From an uncultured Mycoplasmatota bacterium (GTDB taxonomy: Bacteria > Bacillota_I > Bacilli_A > RF39 > UBA660): a stretch of DNA of 32,233 bases. A model generated the notes under the pieces. It did not search any database. It was given only the letters and a program-made list of their open reading frames with translations, and had not been told where the DNA came from. Positions 15,807 through 24,805 of the stretch are shown here, in pieces. The position numbers were made by a program, and so were the translations under genes. How positions within the stretch are numbered: position 1 is the stretch's first letter; each line of letters starts with the position of its first letter. Location of the stretch: the NCBI GenBank assembly GCA_946494015.1, contig CAMMBL010000007.1, positions 1 to 32,233 of the forward strand. Direction: 5' to 3'.

Positions 15807-16718
15807 TTAAATTTTTTCATCACTATCTATAGTAATATTAGCTAATTTTATGGCGGCTTCTTTTGTATTAGCTGTTAAAATAAATCTATTAACATGACAA
15901 AAATTAGCTCCTTTTATACCTGTTACTTGTTCTAAATTTTTATTAGTTAAACCAGCCCATTTTTTAGGAAAATAAACCCTACTTGTTTTATCATTTAAAC
16001 TAATTGGAACAGTTTTAATAGCATATCCTCCTCTATTTGATGGGTATATCACTAATTTAATTGTTTTACCTTTTAATGATGTAAGTATAGTTTCTTCATA
16101 AGGTAAATACTCATCTAAAATTAGGATAGGACCAGTATTTTTATTTAGTAATTGTTTTACTTTCTTGCTAGCAATTACTTTACCATTAATATTTTTTATT
16201 TCTTCAGTTAAAATTATCTTAGCTACCATAACGGCTTTAATAAATTGTTCATTTTCATCATCATTACTCATATAACTAGGATTAAACAATTTAATAATCT
16301 CACTAACTGTTTTTACTTTATAATTAGAAGTTATAACAGGAAAAATACCATTATCTATAGCATCTATTGCCTCTATAAAATCTTTAACTAAATAATTATA
16401 AATTGCTCTTGTATTTTTTAAATTAATTTTTTTTAAATAGGCTAAACCATATTCTTCAAAAATTAAACCAAAAGATGAGTATTTAATGTTATTTTCTCTT
16501 ATTTTAGCATCTGCTTGATGATGATCAAACTTACCTTTTCCAATATCATATACAATAGTTTTATTAGAAATATCATTAGGTACTTCTTTTAATCTTATTA
16601 CTTTAAAATCTTCAAAGTATAGATCTAAAAAAGCAGTTGCAAAAACTTCATCAGCATGCATGGTACCACTATGAGTAATTCCAAATGCTTCATGATAATC
16701 ACTTACGATTTTTACCAT
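15807..16718 (-). CDS. MYG1-family (UPF0160) DHH-like metal-dependent hydrolase
   Basis: A 303-aa protein of MYG1 length. It starts with the family hallmark ITHSGTMHADEVFATA (metal-binding His/Asp) near residues 14-29, then VYDIGKGKFDHHQ near 57-69. Later family blocks are IEAIDAIDNGIFP near 116-128 and KWAGLTNKNLEQVTG near 257-271. Eukaryotic MYG1 is a 3'-5' RNA exonuclease; bacterial members are inferred to be phosphoesterases/exonucleases. The start follows GGAGGAATT inside the end of the glycosyltransferase gene (20-bp overlap), indicating coupling. Confidence 0.92.
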   Translation of the reverse strand: MVKIVSDYHEAFGITHSGTMHADEVFATAFLDLYFEDFKVIRLKEVPNDISNKTIVYDIGKGKFDHHQADAKIRENNIKYSSFGLIFEEYGLAYLKKINLKNTRAIYNYLVKDFIEAIDAIDNGIFPVITSNYKVKTVSEIIKLFNPSYMSNDDENEQFIKAVMVAKIILTEEIKNINGKVIASKKVKQLLNKNTGPILILDEYLPYEETILTSLKGKTIKLVIYPSNRGGYAIKTVPISLNDKTSRVYFPKKWAGLTNKNLEQVTGIKGANFCHVNRFILTANTKEAAIKLANITIDSDEKI

Positions 16719-17961
16719 TTTCTAATTCCTCCATTCTTATATTAGCATTATGTTCTATTTTATCCCAAGCTAAATCTTTATTTTTTAGGGCTAAATATAA
16801 GCACTTGACATAACTTGCTAAGAAAATAGGATTATATAATAAAGCTTTTATTTTCATCTTTCGATTAAGTCTTAGACTATTTTTTTCTTTTACTAATAAA
16901 ATAAAAGTAAAAATAACTAATATTAAGTATACAGCAATAATAATTATAAATATTTGAAGTAGAAGTGTTGTTACTGGAATTTTAATAATTGAATTTGCTA
17001 TAATTCTATAAAGTAAGTTTATTAGATATAATATAAGACTAATAATTAATAAAATATAGGGTTTAACACCAACTAAAGCGGTATATAAAGATGGATAATT
17101 GGAATCTTTTTTTAAAGCTTTTTCTTTTAATAAGGAATAATATTTTCTTCTTGATTCAAAATAGCCTTTAACCCATCTTGTTCTTTGCTTAATAGTAATA
17201 TCATAAGTAGTTGGCTGTTCATCATAATATATAGCCTTAGTATTATAAGTAGAGCTTAAATTATGTAAAGTAGCATATAAACTTAACTCATAATCTTCAG
17301 TTAAACTATGAAAGGGATAACCTCCTAATTTTTCTAAAATTTTTCCTCTTATATAAAATCCTGTACCACTTATAGTTAAATTTAAATTATGTTTAGCTTT
17401 ATAATTATTAGAAAAAGTATTAATCATAGAAAATGTTAATGATGATGAGGCAGCATAGATACTATCATTACCATTTTTAGTATTTCTATAACCGATTCCA
17501 ATATCATAACCTTTTTTATAACTTTTTAACATTTCTTCAAAAAAATGTTTATCTAAAATATTATCAGCATCAAAAATAAAATAAGCATCATAATGTTTGT
17601 TTTGTTTTATTATTTCTTTAATAGCATCATCTAAAGCATACCCTTTTCTTCTTTTAGTTAAATCTTTACGATAAACTATATTAATATTTCTTTTTTTAGC
17701 AATAGTTACAGTAGGATCTTTTTTATCTTCTACTATAATATAAATATTTGTAGAATCTATTTTTAAAGTTTGTTTTTTTATACTATCTAATAAACCTTTT
17801 ATAACTTTAGATTCATTTCTTGCTGGTATTAAGATCGCAAAAGTAGGATTATTATTTACTTTATGAAGTTTTATTTTACATCCTTTTAAAGTTATTAAAT
17901 ATTCTTTAAAAAGCATATAAGTTGCAATAAAAACTAATATTAAACAAATTAAGGTTACCAT
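16699..17961 (-). CDS. Membrane-bound family-2 glycosyltransferase
   Basis: From MVTLICLILVF the protein is 420 aa. One N-terminal helix is followed by a GT-A domain at ~45-270: the IPARNESKVIKG nucleotide site, the DAYFIFDADNIL DxD-type motif, SLTEDYELS (catalytic ED) and TIKQRTRWVKG, the Q(R/Q)xRW motif. Then come two to three C-terminal helices. It resembles processive CesA/HAS/IcaA-type enzymes making polysaccharide at the membrane. The earlier ORF-track ATG lies inside the upstream gene; AAAGGAAAAATAAT supports this start. It lies between the CmpB-like and MYG1 genes in one minus-strand unit. Confidence 0.92.
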   Translation of the reverse strand: MVTLICLILVFIATYMLFKEYLITLKGCKIKLHKVNNNPTFAILIPARNESKVIKGLLDSIKKQTLKIDSTNIYIIVEDKKDPTVTIAKKRNINIVYRKDLTKRRKGYALDDAIKEIIKQNKHYDAYFIFDADNILDKHFFEEMLKSYKKGYDIGIGYRNTKNGNDSIYAASSSLTFSMINTFSNNYKAKHNLNLTISGTGFYIRGKILEKLGGYPFHSLTEDYELSLYATLHNLSSTYNTKAIYYDEQPTTYDITIKQRTRWVKGYFESRRKYYSLLKEKALKKDSNYPSLYTALVGVKPYILLIISLILYLINLLYRIIANSIIKIPVTTLLLQIFIIIIAVYLILVIFTFILLVKEKNSLRLNRKMKIKALLYNPIFLASYVKCLYLALKNKDLAWDKIEHNANIRMEELENGKNRK

Positions 17962-17962
17962 A

Positions 17963-18652
17963 TTATTTTTCCTTTCTAATTTCAAAGTTCATATTAGGAA
18001 AACTTTTAGCTAGAACTTTATCTGGATAAACTTTATCATATAGTTCTCCAACTGGTGTTAGTGGTTTTATATTATTTCTTCTTAAAGCACTCCTAATTAA
18101 GGCACTCCAAGATATAACCATATCTATTATTAAGAAAATTAAAAGGATATAAAAAATTATGGTTCCAATTTTTATAGGTATCTTTTCAATTAAATTAGAA
18201 ATAAGAGGATATAATACTTTTGCAAATAATAAAGTAAATAGTCCCCATACTATCATATATGGTATAGTAGTTCTACCATTTATATTTAAAAAATAGTTGC
18301 TATAATCCCAAGATATAGTATGAGTAAATGTTTCTTGTAAAAAACTAATTATATATTCAAACGCTCCCCCTAATATACTTCCATATAAAAAAGTTTTAAT
18401 ATTTGAATAGTTGGGTTTTACTAAAAGATATACTATTAAAACAGCCCCAGCGCCATAAATGGGACTAAAGGGTCCATAAATAACTCCCCTTCTTAATTCC
18501 CAAACAATATTTCCTGTTGAGATATAGACTTTTATTAAATTTAGAATTTGTTCATATAAGGCTCCTATAATAGAGCCTATAGCAAAGACTAAAAATAATT
18601 TTTTAGCACTATAACCTTCGGCAAAAACTTTATTATTTTTTATACTACTCAT
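17963..18652 (-). CDS. CmpB-like integral membrane protein (putative ABC-transporter type IV, PF06541-like)
   Basis: A 229-aa protein with about five to six membrane segments. It has the family blocks FAIGSIIGALYEQ near 21, RRGVIYGPFSPIYGAGA near 50-66, WDYSNYFLNINGRTTIPYMIVWG near 112-134, and a soluble C-terminal tail. These proteins are named as ABC-transporter-like but no ATPase partner is adjacent. The start at MSSIKNNKVFAEG is chosen because AAAGGGGTAGTAGT precedes it; the track's earlier start would lie in the upstream spacer. The stop abuts the glycosyltransferase start. Confidence 0.85.
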   Translation of the reverse strand: MSSIKNNKVFAEGYSAKKLFLVFAIGSIIGALYEQILNLIKVYISTGNIVWELRRGVIYGPFSPIYGAGAVLIVYLLVKPNYSNIKTFLYGSILGGAFEYIISFLQETFTHTISWDYSNYFLNINGRTTIPYMIVWGLFTLLFAKVLYPLISNLIEKIPIKIGTIIFYILLIFLIIDMVISWSALIRSALRRNNIKPLTPVGELYDKVYPDKVLAKSFPNMNFEIRKEK

Positions 18653-18748
18653 ACTACTACCCCTTTGACTTGTTGTTATTTTAACATATAATATGCAAAA
18701 TGACAAGAAAAAGCGTGGTGCTATTATAATAATTAGATGTTTTTTATA

Positions 18749-19459
18749 TTATTTTGTAAAAAGATCTATAGGTTTTTTTACATATTTTAATTTTTTAGAA
18801 ATTTCATGAGTAATATCTGTATTTTCTTCTACTTTAATATTAAAATCATTATGAATACAAGTTAGTAATTTATTATAATCAGCTTCATTAACTAATGATT
18901 CTATACAAATACTTTTAAATAGATTTAGAAGATTCTTTTTATTTAATATTGATATTAGACTTGTAGAAGTATCCATTGTGAAAAATAAGTCTGGATCTAC
19001 TATTATAATACCTTCTTTATTAATTACAGTATTATCTTTTTTGATATCTTCTGTACATACTCCAATATGTTCACTAAATATATTGAATAAGTTTTCTAAT
19101 TCTCTAAAGTTATCTAATATATAGTCTTTTTGTTCTTCTAATATATTTATTGAATTATTAGGATAATATTTTGCTGTATAGGCATCAGTTATAAATTGAG
19201 ATTTTATAAATTTATTTTTTAGCATTTTAGCAAAATTACTTTTATTATATATATCTAACAATTCGATAAAATGGGGATTATTTACATCTTTTAATATATC
19301 GAACATTTCAGGGCTTAATCTAAAATCAAGAATTGTTTCTTGATAATATTTTTTAAAGATTATATCTTTATTATATAGTATTTTAGCACAATGACCATGA
19401 TTTAAGTATTTCATATTATTTAATTTTAATGTTTCTTTATTTCTATTATAATAAGCCAT
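18749..19459 (-). CDS. Protein-kinase-like fold protein, unknown substrate
   Basis: From MAYYNRNKETLKL the protein is 236 aa; AAAGGAGGAG precedes this ATG. A kinase-like core can be traced: a short glycine-containing segment LNHGHCAKILYNK, then DIIFKKYY with a candidate ATP-binding lysine. A catalytic-loop-like CTEDIKKDNTVI at ~147-158 is followed by IIIVDPDLF, equivalent to the metal-binding DFG/D-x-D segment. This order fits aminoglycoside/choline-kinase-type (PKL) folds. I see no HRD motif and no resistance-gene match. It is a monocistron followed by spacing with no clear terminator. Confidence 0.65.
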   Translation of the reverse strand: MAYYNRNKETLKLNNMKYLNHGHCAKILYNKDIIFKKYYQETILDFRLSPEMFDILKDVNNPHFIELLDIYNKSNFAKMLKNKFIKSQFITDAYTAKYYPNNSINILEEQKDYILDNFRELENLFNIFSEHIGVCTEDIKKDNTVINKEGIIIVDPDLFFTMDTSTSLISILNKKNLLNLFKSICIESLVNEADYNKLLTCIHNDFNIKVEENTDITHEISKKLKYVKKPIDLFTK

Positions 19460-19563
19460 AATACTCCTCCTTTTAACACGATAAATTAAGTGCATTTAAT
19501 ATTTTATCATAAAGTTTAAAATTCTTTAAATATAATATGATTAATTTTATAATAAATACTAAA

Positions 19564-19597
19564 AAATCATCTAACTCAAGCTTGAATTAGATGATTT
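19564..19597 (-). terminator. Intrinsic terminator of the 19604-21320 operon
   Basis: Minus strand AAATCATCTAATTCAAG/CTTGAGTTAGATGATTT is a 17-bp stem with one wobble, followed by T6. Confidence 0.9.
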
Positions 19598-19603
19598 ATA
19601 TTT

Positions 19604-20704
19604 TTATTTAACTATCCAAAAGGTTGGTATATCTCTAAGACCATTAGTACCAGCGGCTACAGGATGATTTATTATTTTATTATTAATAACTAGAGCGCTT
19701 GAACTTCCTCCATCCATATTAGCAGCATTAATAGCACCATAATTTTCCATGATTTCAGTTAGATCACCCATATCAGCTCCAATTGAAGAAGCTAAACGAC
19801 CATTTATAACTAAAAGAAGGACAATACCATCTTCTCGCTGACCAATAGCTGTTCTAGGGGCAATACCCCAACCTCCATTTCCTTTAACAAAACTACTTTT
19901 ACCATTAACTATCAAGAATGGTCCGAATTCAATAGCATCTCTTATTCCCATATTTATAGCTTCTTCTTTACTCATTTTACCTAAAACTAATTTATTATCT
20001 TTAGTAAAACCTACAAAGCCTCCGCCCATACTAGCATCTTCATAATCACTTACGATTTGTCCATCTTTAATAACTGTTCCATGAGGTAAGGCTCCATTTG
20101 AATTCCAATCAGGATCATAAAAGCCTCCCGCATTAATAGCAATAATGGCATTTTCTCTTTTGGCTACAGTAGTAATTGCTTCTCCTTTTTTACCTAAATA
20201 TGCTGTTGTAGCAATAGAAATACGTGATGGATCATATACAGCTACTAAATATCCTTGATAACCACTTCCACTCACTTCAATGACTTTGTATAAATCATTT
20301 CCTTTATCTTTAGTTAAAATTTCTTTTTCATATTCATTTTTATATATCTTTTGATTAGTATTATAATCTTTAAAATTAATTAGATCAGGGTTTGAATTTT
20401 CATTAACTTCAATAATATGATTATTGGCAAGGACTTCATTTATAACTTTATCATTATAAAACCAAGTTGCTAAATATTGATGATTCATTGAAGTCATCGC
20501 TGAAGTTATCCAAAAATTTCTAAAGCTTCCAATTGGCCCATAAAAAAGAAAAAGGCCAAAAGCACATAAAATAATTATTAAAGTAATTATAATTTTTTCT
20601 ATTCTTTTACTTTCTTTTCTTTTTATTATTTTTAATTCTTTAGCAATACTAGGCATGATGATAGTTTTATCAAAGTTATCATTTTTATTCATCAGGTTCA
20701 GCAT
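19604..20704 (-). CDS. Phosphodiester glycosidase (NAGPA) domain protein, membrane anchored
   Basis: A 366-aa protein with a cytoplasmic N-terminus, one membrane helix (~39-58, ITLIIILCAFGLFLFYGP) and an extracytoplasmic C-terminal NAGPA-like domain (PF09992). Domain blocks are AIIAINAGGFYDP near 200, GALPHGTVIKDG near 217, APRTAIGQREDGIVLLLVING near 290-310 and the terminal NAANMDGGSSSALVI near 335-350. In mammals the domain uncovers mannose-6-phosphate; bacterial members are linked to exopolysaccharide or cell-wall glycan phosphodiesters. The start overlaps the preceding gene by 20 bp; an alternative ATG lies four codons downstream. Confidence 0.9.
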   Translation of the reverse strand: MLNLMNKNDNFDKTIIMPSIAKELKIIKRKESKRIEKIIITLIIILCAFGLFLFYGPIGSFRNFWITSAMTSMNHQYLATWFYNDKVINEVLANNHIIEVNENSNPDLINFKDYNTNQKIYKNEYEKEILTKDKGNDLYKVIEVSGSGYQGYLVAVYDPSRISIATTAYLGKKGEAITTVAKRENAIIAINAGGFYDPDWNSNGALPHGTVIKDGQIVSDYEDASMGGGFVGFTKDNKLVLGKMSKEEAINMGIRDAIEFGPFLIVNGKSSFVKGNGGWGIAPRTAIGQREDGIVLLLVINGRLASSIGADMGDLTEIMENYGAINAANMDGGSSSALVINNKIINHPVAAGTNGLRDIPTFWIVK

Positions 20705-21320
20705 TTTCTTCTACCTCACTAGCATCATTTAATTGCACACTTTCTTCTTGCTTACCCTTATATTCTCTATCACCATTTATATCTAAATAGTCACGATCTA
20801 ATTTTATTTCTTCTAACTTAGTATCATTACTTTGATTTTCATCTAACCATTTATTATAAGCTTTTATATTATTGTTATACCCTTTTACATCACTAACATA
20901 AGTGTTAACTACTTCTTCATATCCAATAACAACAGCTTCACATTTATTATTAACACTAACTTCTGGATAAAGAACATTTATACACTTATTTTTTAATTTA
21001 GAAAAGTTTTTATCAATAGCTTCTAAACTTTCTTTATAATTTGCAAATAATTCTTTATAATGTTCATCATTTTCTTTTAAAGTTTGATAATACATATCTT
21101 GCATAACTTCTTTATAAATGTTATCTCTTATCTTATTAAAATTATCAACATTACTCTTAAACTCATCATAAGTATTAACAACAACATTCATCCTCTTTTT
21201 AATCTCTGCTTGATCATTACTATAATTAATTACAGCATATATAATAATTCCTCCAATAATTAATAAAAATCCAATTAATATTATTATTCCTATATGTTTA
21301 TTTTTACGTTTAACTTCCAT
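20685..21320 (-). CDS. Single-TM coiled-coil protein, unknown
   Basis: A 211-aa protein with a basic N-terminus, one membrane helix (~9-31) and a long helical region (~35-170) rich in Lys/Glu/Asn. Two cysteines (KNKCINVL and NNKCEAV) are 15 residues apart, followed by an acidic tail. The body is probably extracytoplasmic. It is the first gene of an operon with the NAGPA-domain protein, with overlapping coding ends, so a role in the same envelope process is plausible. No family recognised. Confidence 0.7.
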   Translation of the reverse strand: MEVKRKNKHIGIIILIGFLLIIGGIIIYAVINYSNDQAEIKKRMNVVVNTYDEFKSNVDNFNKIRDNIYKEVMQDMYYQTLKENDEHYKELFANYKESLEAIDKNFSKLKNKCINVLYPEVSVNNKCEAVVIGYEEVVNTYVSDVKGYNNNIKAYNKWLDENQSNDTKLEEIKLDRDYLDINGDREYKGKQEESVQLNDASEVEENAEPDE

Positions 21321-21526
21321 AAATACACTCCTATTATCATAATACTATAATTTAATTTCTTTATCTTATTATGTAACACATCAAAAGAATTATTAATATC
21401 TTAGCTATTTAATTATAATATTTTTATTAGACAATATCAATACTAATATTTTTATTTAATCATATTATAATTAGAAATTTTATTAATATTGAAGTAAACT
21501 TTACAAATTAATGTTACTTATCACAG

Positions 21527-21555
21527 TTGAAAAGATAAAAAAATTAGTCTATAAT
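21527..21555 (+). promoter_or_regulatory. Promoter of the LCP gene
   Basis: TTGAAA (21527-21532), a 17-nt spacer and TATAAT (21550-21555), 27 bp before the start codon and upstream of a GGAGG site. The rest of the 262-bp gap 21321-21582 shows only AT-rich sequence. Confidence 0.8.
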
Positions 21556-21582
21556 GGAAAGGTATACATGGAGGTTAATTAG

Positions 21583-23628
21583 ATGAAAAAGAATAAAGAG
21601 AAAAACAAGGAGAAAAAGTGTCGTTTATGGCTTTTAATAATAGGTTTTATTGTTATTATTGCTAATATTTTTACTATTTATAATATTTTATTATTAGGTC
21701 CTGTGGAGGAATTAATAAGGTATATTATTATTGGGGTATTTGTTCTTTTAGATATAATTATTATTGTTAAAATTAGAGGAAAAAGAAAAAATAAAGAAAA
21801 AAAAGTTCGACTATTTACAGTTTTTTTGATCATTTATCTAATTTTAAATATTTTAATTAGTTTAGTGATTATGTATGCTTATGGTACAATATCTAGTATT
21901 AATAGAGATTATGTAACATATTCTAGTAGTCTTATTGTTAAAAGTGATAGTGCTTTTGATGACGTTAAAGATTTAAAAGATACTAAAATTGGTATTTTAA
22001 AAGATGAAAGCTCTCCTGAAGGTAATATTATTCCTAATGAAGTAATTAAAGAAAATAATTTAAAAGATGATAATAAAATAGTTAAATATGATGATTATTT
22101 TTCTTTAGTTGCTGATTTATATGAAAGTGAAGTTGATGCAGTATTTGTGCCAACAGATTATCCTTCTATGTTTAATAGTATAGAAACTTATCAAAATATT
22201 AGTAGTGAAACCAAAATTATTTTAACTAAAGAGAAAAAGATGAAAAAAGCAAGCACTAGCAATAGAGAAACTGCTTCATCTGGTAAATCTGTAACAGATC
22301 CTTTTACTATTCTTTTAATGGGAGTAGATTCAGCGGAAGAAGGATTATCTAAAAATACGGTTGCAAATGGTGATAGTTTAATTCTAATTACCTTTAATCC
22401 TGATACTTTAAATGCTACAATGTTAAGCATTCCAAGAGATAGTTATGTGCCAATTGCTTGTTGGAATGGAAATCCTGAAAATAAAATTACGCATGCGGCT
22501 GCTTATGGAACTGATTGTATGATGAGTACAATTGAAAATTACTTTGATGTTACAATTGACTATTATGCTAAGATTAACTTTAAAGGATTAGTTACTTTAG
22601 TTGATACTCTTGGAGGAATTACTGTAGATGTTCCACAAGATTTATGTACTGATAATTCTAATCGTGAAGGAGAAGTTTGTATCAGTCAAGGGGTTCAAAC
22701 ATTAAATGGTGAACAAGCTTTAGTACTTGCAAGAAATAGAAAACAATTAAGTGGTGGAGATTTAGATAGAGGTTTAAATCAACAATTAGTTATTCAAGGA
22801 ATATTAAATAAAGTTAAAGATATGAAAAGTATTAATCAAGTTATGAATGTTTTAAATACAGTTACTAATAATCTTGATACAAATTTTACAGAAAAACAAA
22901 TTTTATCATTTTATGATATTGCTAAAGATATAATGAATAATGCTCTACAAAAAGATGATGCTGATTTAATAAATATTGAACAGTTATATCTTGATGGTAC
23001 TGGTCAAATGATTTATGATGAGAGAAGTAGACTTGTTTTATGGGATTATGTGCCTAATGAACAAAGTAGAAAAGATATTATTAATGCTATGAAAATCAAT
23101 TTAGGTAAAAAAGAGCCTGAAATGATTAAAGAATTTACATTTTCAATAAATGATCCGGATTACGAAAAACAAATAACTGGAAGTGGTCCTTATAAAAAAA
23201 CATCTACTTATGATTTATTACCTGATTTTACAGGAGATAGTGAAGCGCAAGCTCGTAGTTATGCTAGTGCTCATGGAATTAGTATTCGTTTTGTAGGTAA
23301 TAGTGGTTATGTAGTTAGTCAAAGTTTACCAGCTAATAAAAGAGTTGATTTAATTAGTGGTAGTGTTGTATTAACATTATCAGGTAGTAGATATAACAAT
23401 GACGACGATGATGATGAGCCAGTTTATACTCCACCTACTGATAATACTGGTGATGAAGATGATACTAGTAGTAATGTACCTGGTATACCTCCATCTGGTA
23501 GTAATACTGGAACTGGATCTGGAGGAGATGCTGGTAATGGAGAAGATAATGATGGTCAAGGTGGAACAGATGGTGGAGATAAAAAACCTGGTACTGATAC
23601 TAATCCTGATGGTGCTACTACAGAATAA
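21583..23628 (+). CDS. Multi-domain LytR-CpsA-Psr (LCP) cell-wall ligase
   Basis: A 681-aa envelope protein. A basic N-terminus leads into three membrane helices (~13-33, 40-62, 77-98). Residues ~110-215 resemble half of a type-3 solute-binding protein (VKDLKDTKIGILKDE ... LYESEVDAVFVP). The LCP catalytic domain is at ~240-500 with FTILLMGVDS, MLSIPRDSYVP, FKGLVTLVDTLGGI and LVLARNRKQLSGGDLDRGLNQQ (the Arg/Asp substrate-binding residues). A PASTA-like module at ~540-600 (YDLLPDFTGDSEAQARSYA) ends in an acidic Gly/Asp/Thr-rich tail. LCP enzymes attach teichoic acids or polysaccharides to peptidoglycan, and the PASTA module likely binds the wall. Monocistronic, own promoter and terminator. Confidence 0.93.
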   Translation: MKKNKEKNKEKKCRLWLLIIGFIVIIANIFTIYNILLLGPVEELIRYIIIGVFVLLDIIIIVKIRGKRKNKEKKVRLFTVFLIIYLILNILISLVIMYAYGTISSINRDYVTYSSSLIVKSDSAFDDVKDLKDTKIGILKDESSPEGNIIPNEVIKENNLKDDNKIVKYDDYFSLVADLYESEVDAVFVPTDYPSMFNSIETYQNISSETKIILTKEKKMKKASTSNRETASSGKSVTDPFTILLMGVDSAEEGLSKNTVANGDSLILITFNPDTLNATMLSIPRDSYVPIACWNGNPENKITHAAAYGTDCMMSTIENYFDVTIDYYAKINFKGLVTLVDTLGGITVDVPQDLCTDNSNREGEVCISQGVQTLNGEQALVLARNRKQLSGGDLDRGLNQQLVIQGILNKVKDMKSINQVMNVLNTVTNNLDTNFTEKQILSFYDIAKDIMNNALQKDDADLINIEQLYLDGTGQMIYDERSRLVLWDYVPNEQSRKDIINAMKINLGKKEPEMIKEFTFSINDPDYEKQITGSGPYKKTSTYDLLPDFTGDSEAQARSYASAHGISIRFVGNSGYVVSQSLPANKRVDLISGSVVLTLSGSRYNNDDDDDEPVYTPPTDNTGDEDDTSSNVPGIPPSGSNTGTGSGGDAGNGEDNDGQGGTDGGDKKPGTDTNPDGATTE

Positions 23629-23658
23629 AGAGATAAGTTTAATTTACTTATCTCTTTT
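23627..23658 (+). terminator. Intrinsic terminator of the LCP gene
   Basis: AAAGAGATAAG and CTTATCTCTTT form an 11-bp perfect stem directly on the stop codon, ending in a T-rich tract. Confidence 0.85.
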
Positions 23659-23703
23659 ATTATGGTCTTACAACTGTTATTTTTTTATTTTTATCAACTA
23701 AAA

Positions 23704-23740
23704 TGAACACTTTTTAAGAATTTTGGTGAACGCTTTTTAA
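23704..23740. repeat. Pair of 14-bp direct repeats, possible relic of an IS end
   Basis: TGAACACTTTTTAA (23704) and TGAACGCTTTTTAA (23727) match at 13 of 14 positions and are 23 bp apart, joined by GAATTTTGG. Spaced TGAAC-type repeats like this occur at IS21-family termini, but no transposase is present. The second copy overlaps the stop of the protease gene. Confidence 0.45.
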
Positions 23741-24759
23741 AAATCCATATTTTCTAGATAAGACACCGCTTCATCAAAACTTCCAATAGCTTTAATTTTA
23801 ATATCATAATTATTTTTTTCTTTTTCTTTTAAGGCTTCTTTATAATTATCCCCTTTAGGAACTAAAAACAAGTCAGCTTTAGCTTTTACAGCACCATTTA
23901 ATTTATATTTTACACCACCTATTTCCCCTACTGTTCCATCACTATTAATTGTACCTGTTCCTACTATTTTTAAGCCATTAGTTAAATCTTTATCTATTAA
24001 TTTATCATAGATAGCTAGGGTTAACATCAAACCTCCACTAGGTCCACTTTCACTTTCTTTAAAATTAAGTTCTATTTTTGGAGAAGTTTTAAATTCATAA
24101 ATTGTACTAATAGAAACTCCTGTTAATTTTTTACCATCCATATTTTTTACAGTTGCAGTTACTTCTTTTTCTTTATTGTTTCTAATAACTGTAATAGTTA
24201 TTTTATTCCCTATATTACTATTATTAACAAAATTTGTATAATCTGTTATTTCTGTTATTTCTTGACCATTAACCTTTTTTAATTCATCACCTATTCTAAG
24301 ACCATTATCTTCTTTTTTTTCGATATAAATAACATAATAATGTTTATCTTTTATCTTAATTTCTTTATTAGCCTTATTATAGGCTAACATAATAGCAGTT
24401 TGATTAGCATTTTCTAAATATATCTTATTTCTAAATAATATATCAGCACTAGTTTCTTCTTCATTTAATTCTACATCTTCTTGTTTTTCAATATCATAAG
24501 AGGGAATAATATTACCCAATATAAAAGAAGCAACATTTCCCTGTAATTCTTTAACATAAGCAAAGTTTAATGATCCTTTGCTTTCTGTTTGATTCATGCC
24601 TATTTTAATTCTGTCATTAATATTAATTGTGCCACCTCCGGCATAAATATAATATGGTAATGGTATTATCAAAATTAAATATACAATTATTAAAAATATA
24701 ATACTTTTATAATTTTCTTTCATAAATTTTTTAATTTTTAAATACATTTTATTAAACAT
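23737..24759 (-). CDS. ylbL: PDZ-Lon (S16) membrane protease, YlbL/SepM family
   Basis: A 340-aa protease. One N-terminal membrane helix (~18-38) is followed by an extracytoplasmic region, a PDZ domain at ~125-200 (DNGLRIGDELKKVNGQEI) and a C-terminal Lon-type peptidase domain. The catalytic serine lies in ESGPSGGLMLTL near 238 and the catalytic lysine in GGVKYKLNGAVKAKAD near 280-295, giving an intact Ser-Lys dyad. Streptococcal SepM trims the competence peptide; B. subtilis YlbL is linked to cell-size control and DNA-damage recovery. It lies 46 bp from the divergent ylbJ, matching the ylbJ/ylbL neighbourhood in Bacillus but with altered orientation. Confidence 0.93.
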   Translation of the reverse strand: MFNKMYLKIKKFMKENYKSIIFLIIVYLILIIPLPYYIYAGGGTININDRIKIGMNQTESKGSLNFAYVKELQGNVASFILGNIIPSYDIEKQEDVELNEEETSADILFRNKIYLENANQTAIMLAYNKANKEIKIKDKHYYVIYIEKKEDNGLRIGDELKKVNGQEITEITDYTNFVNNSNIGNKITITVIRNNKEKEVTATVKNMDGKKLTGVSISTIYEFKTSPKIELNFKESESGPSGGLMLTLAIYDKLIDKDLTNGLKIVGTGTINSDGTVGEIGGVKYKLNGAVKAKADLFLVPKGDNYKEALKEKEKNNYDIKIKAIGSFDEAVSYLENMDF

Positions 24760-24805
24760 TATATCAGTCCTTTACTATACCATTATACCAAAAGAAGGTT
24801 ATTTT

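Noticed and set aside
23399-23701. 100-aa Met/Val-rich ORF within the LCP gene end
   Set aside because: Out-of-frame shadow of the Gly/Asp-rich tail repeats.
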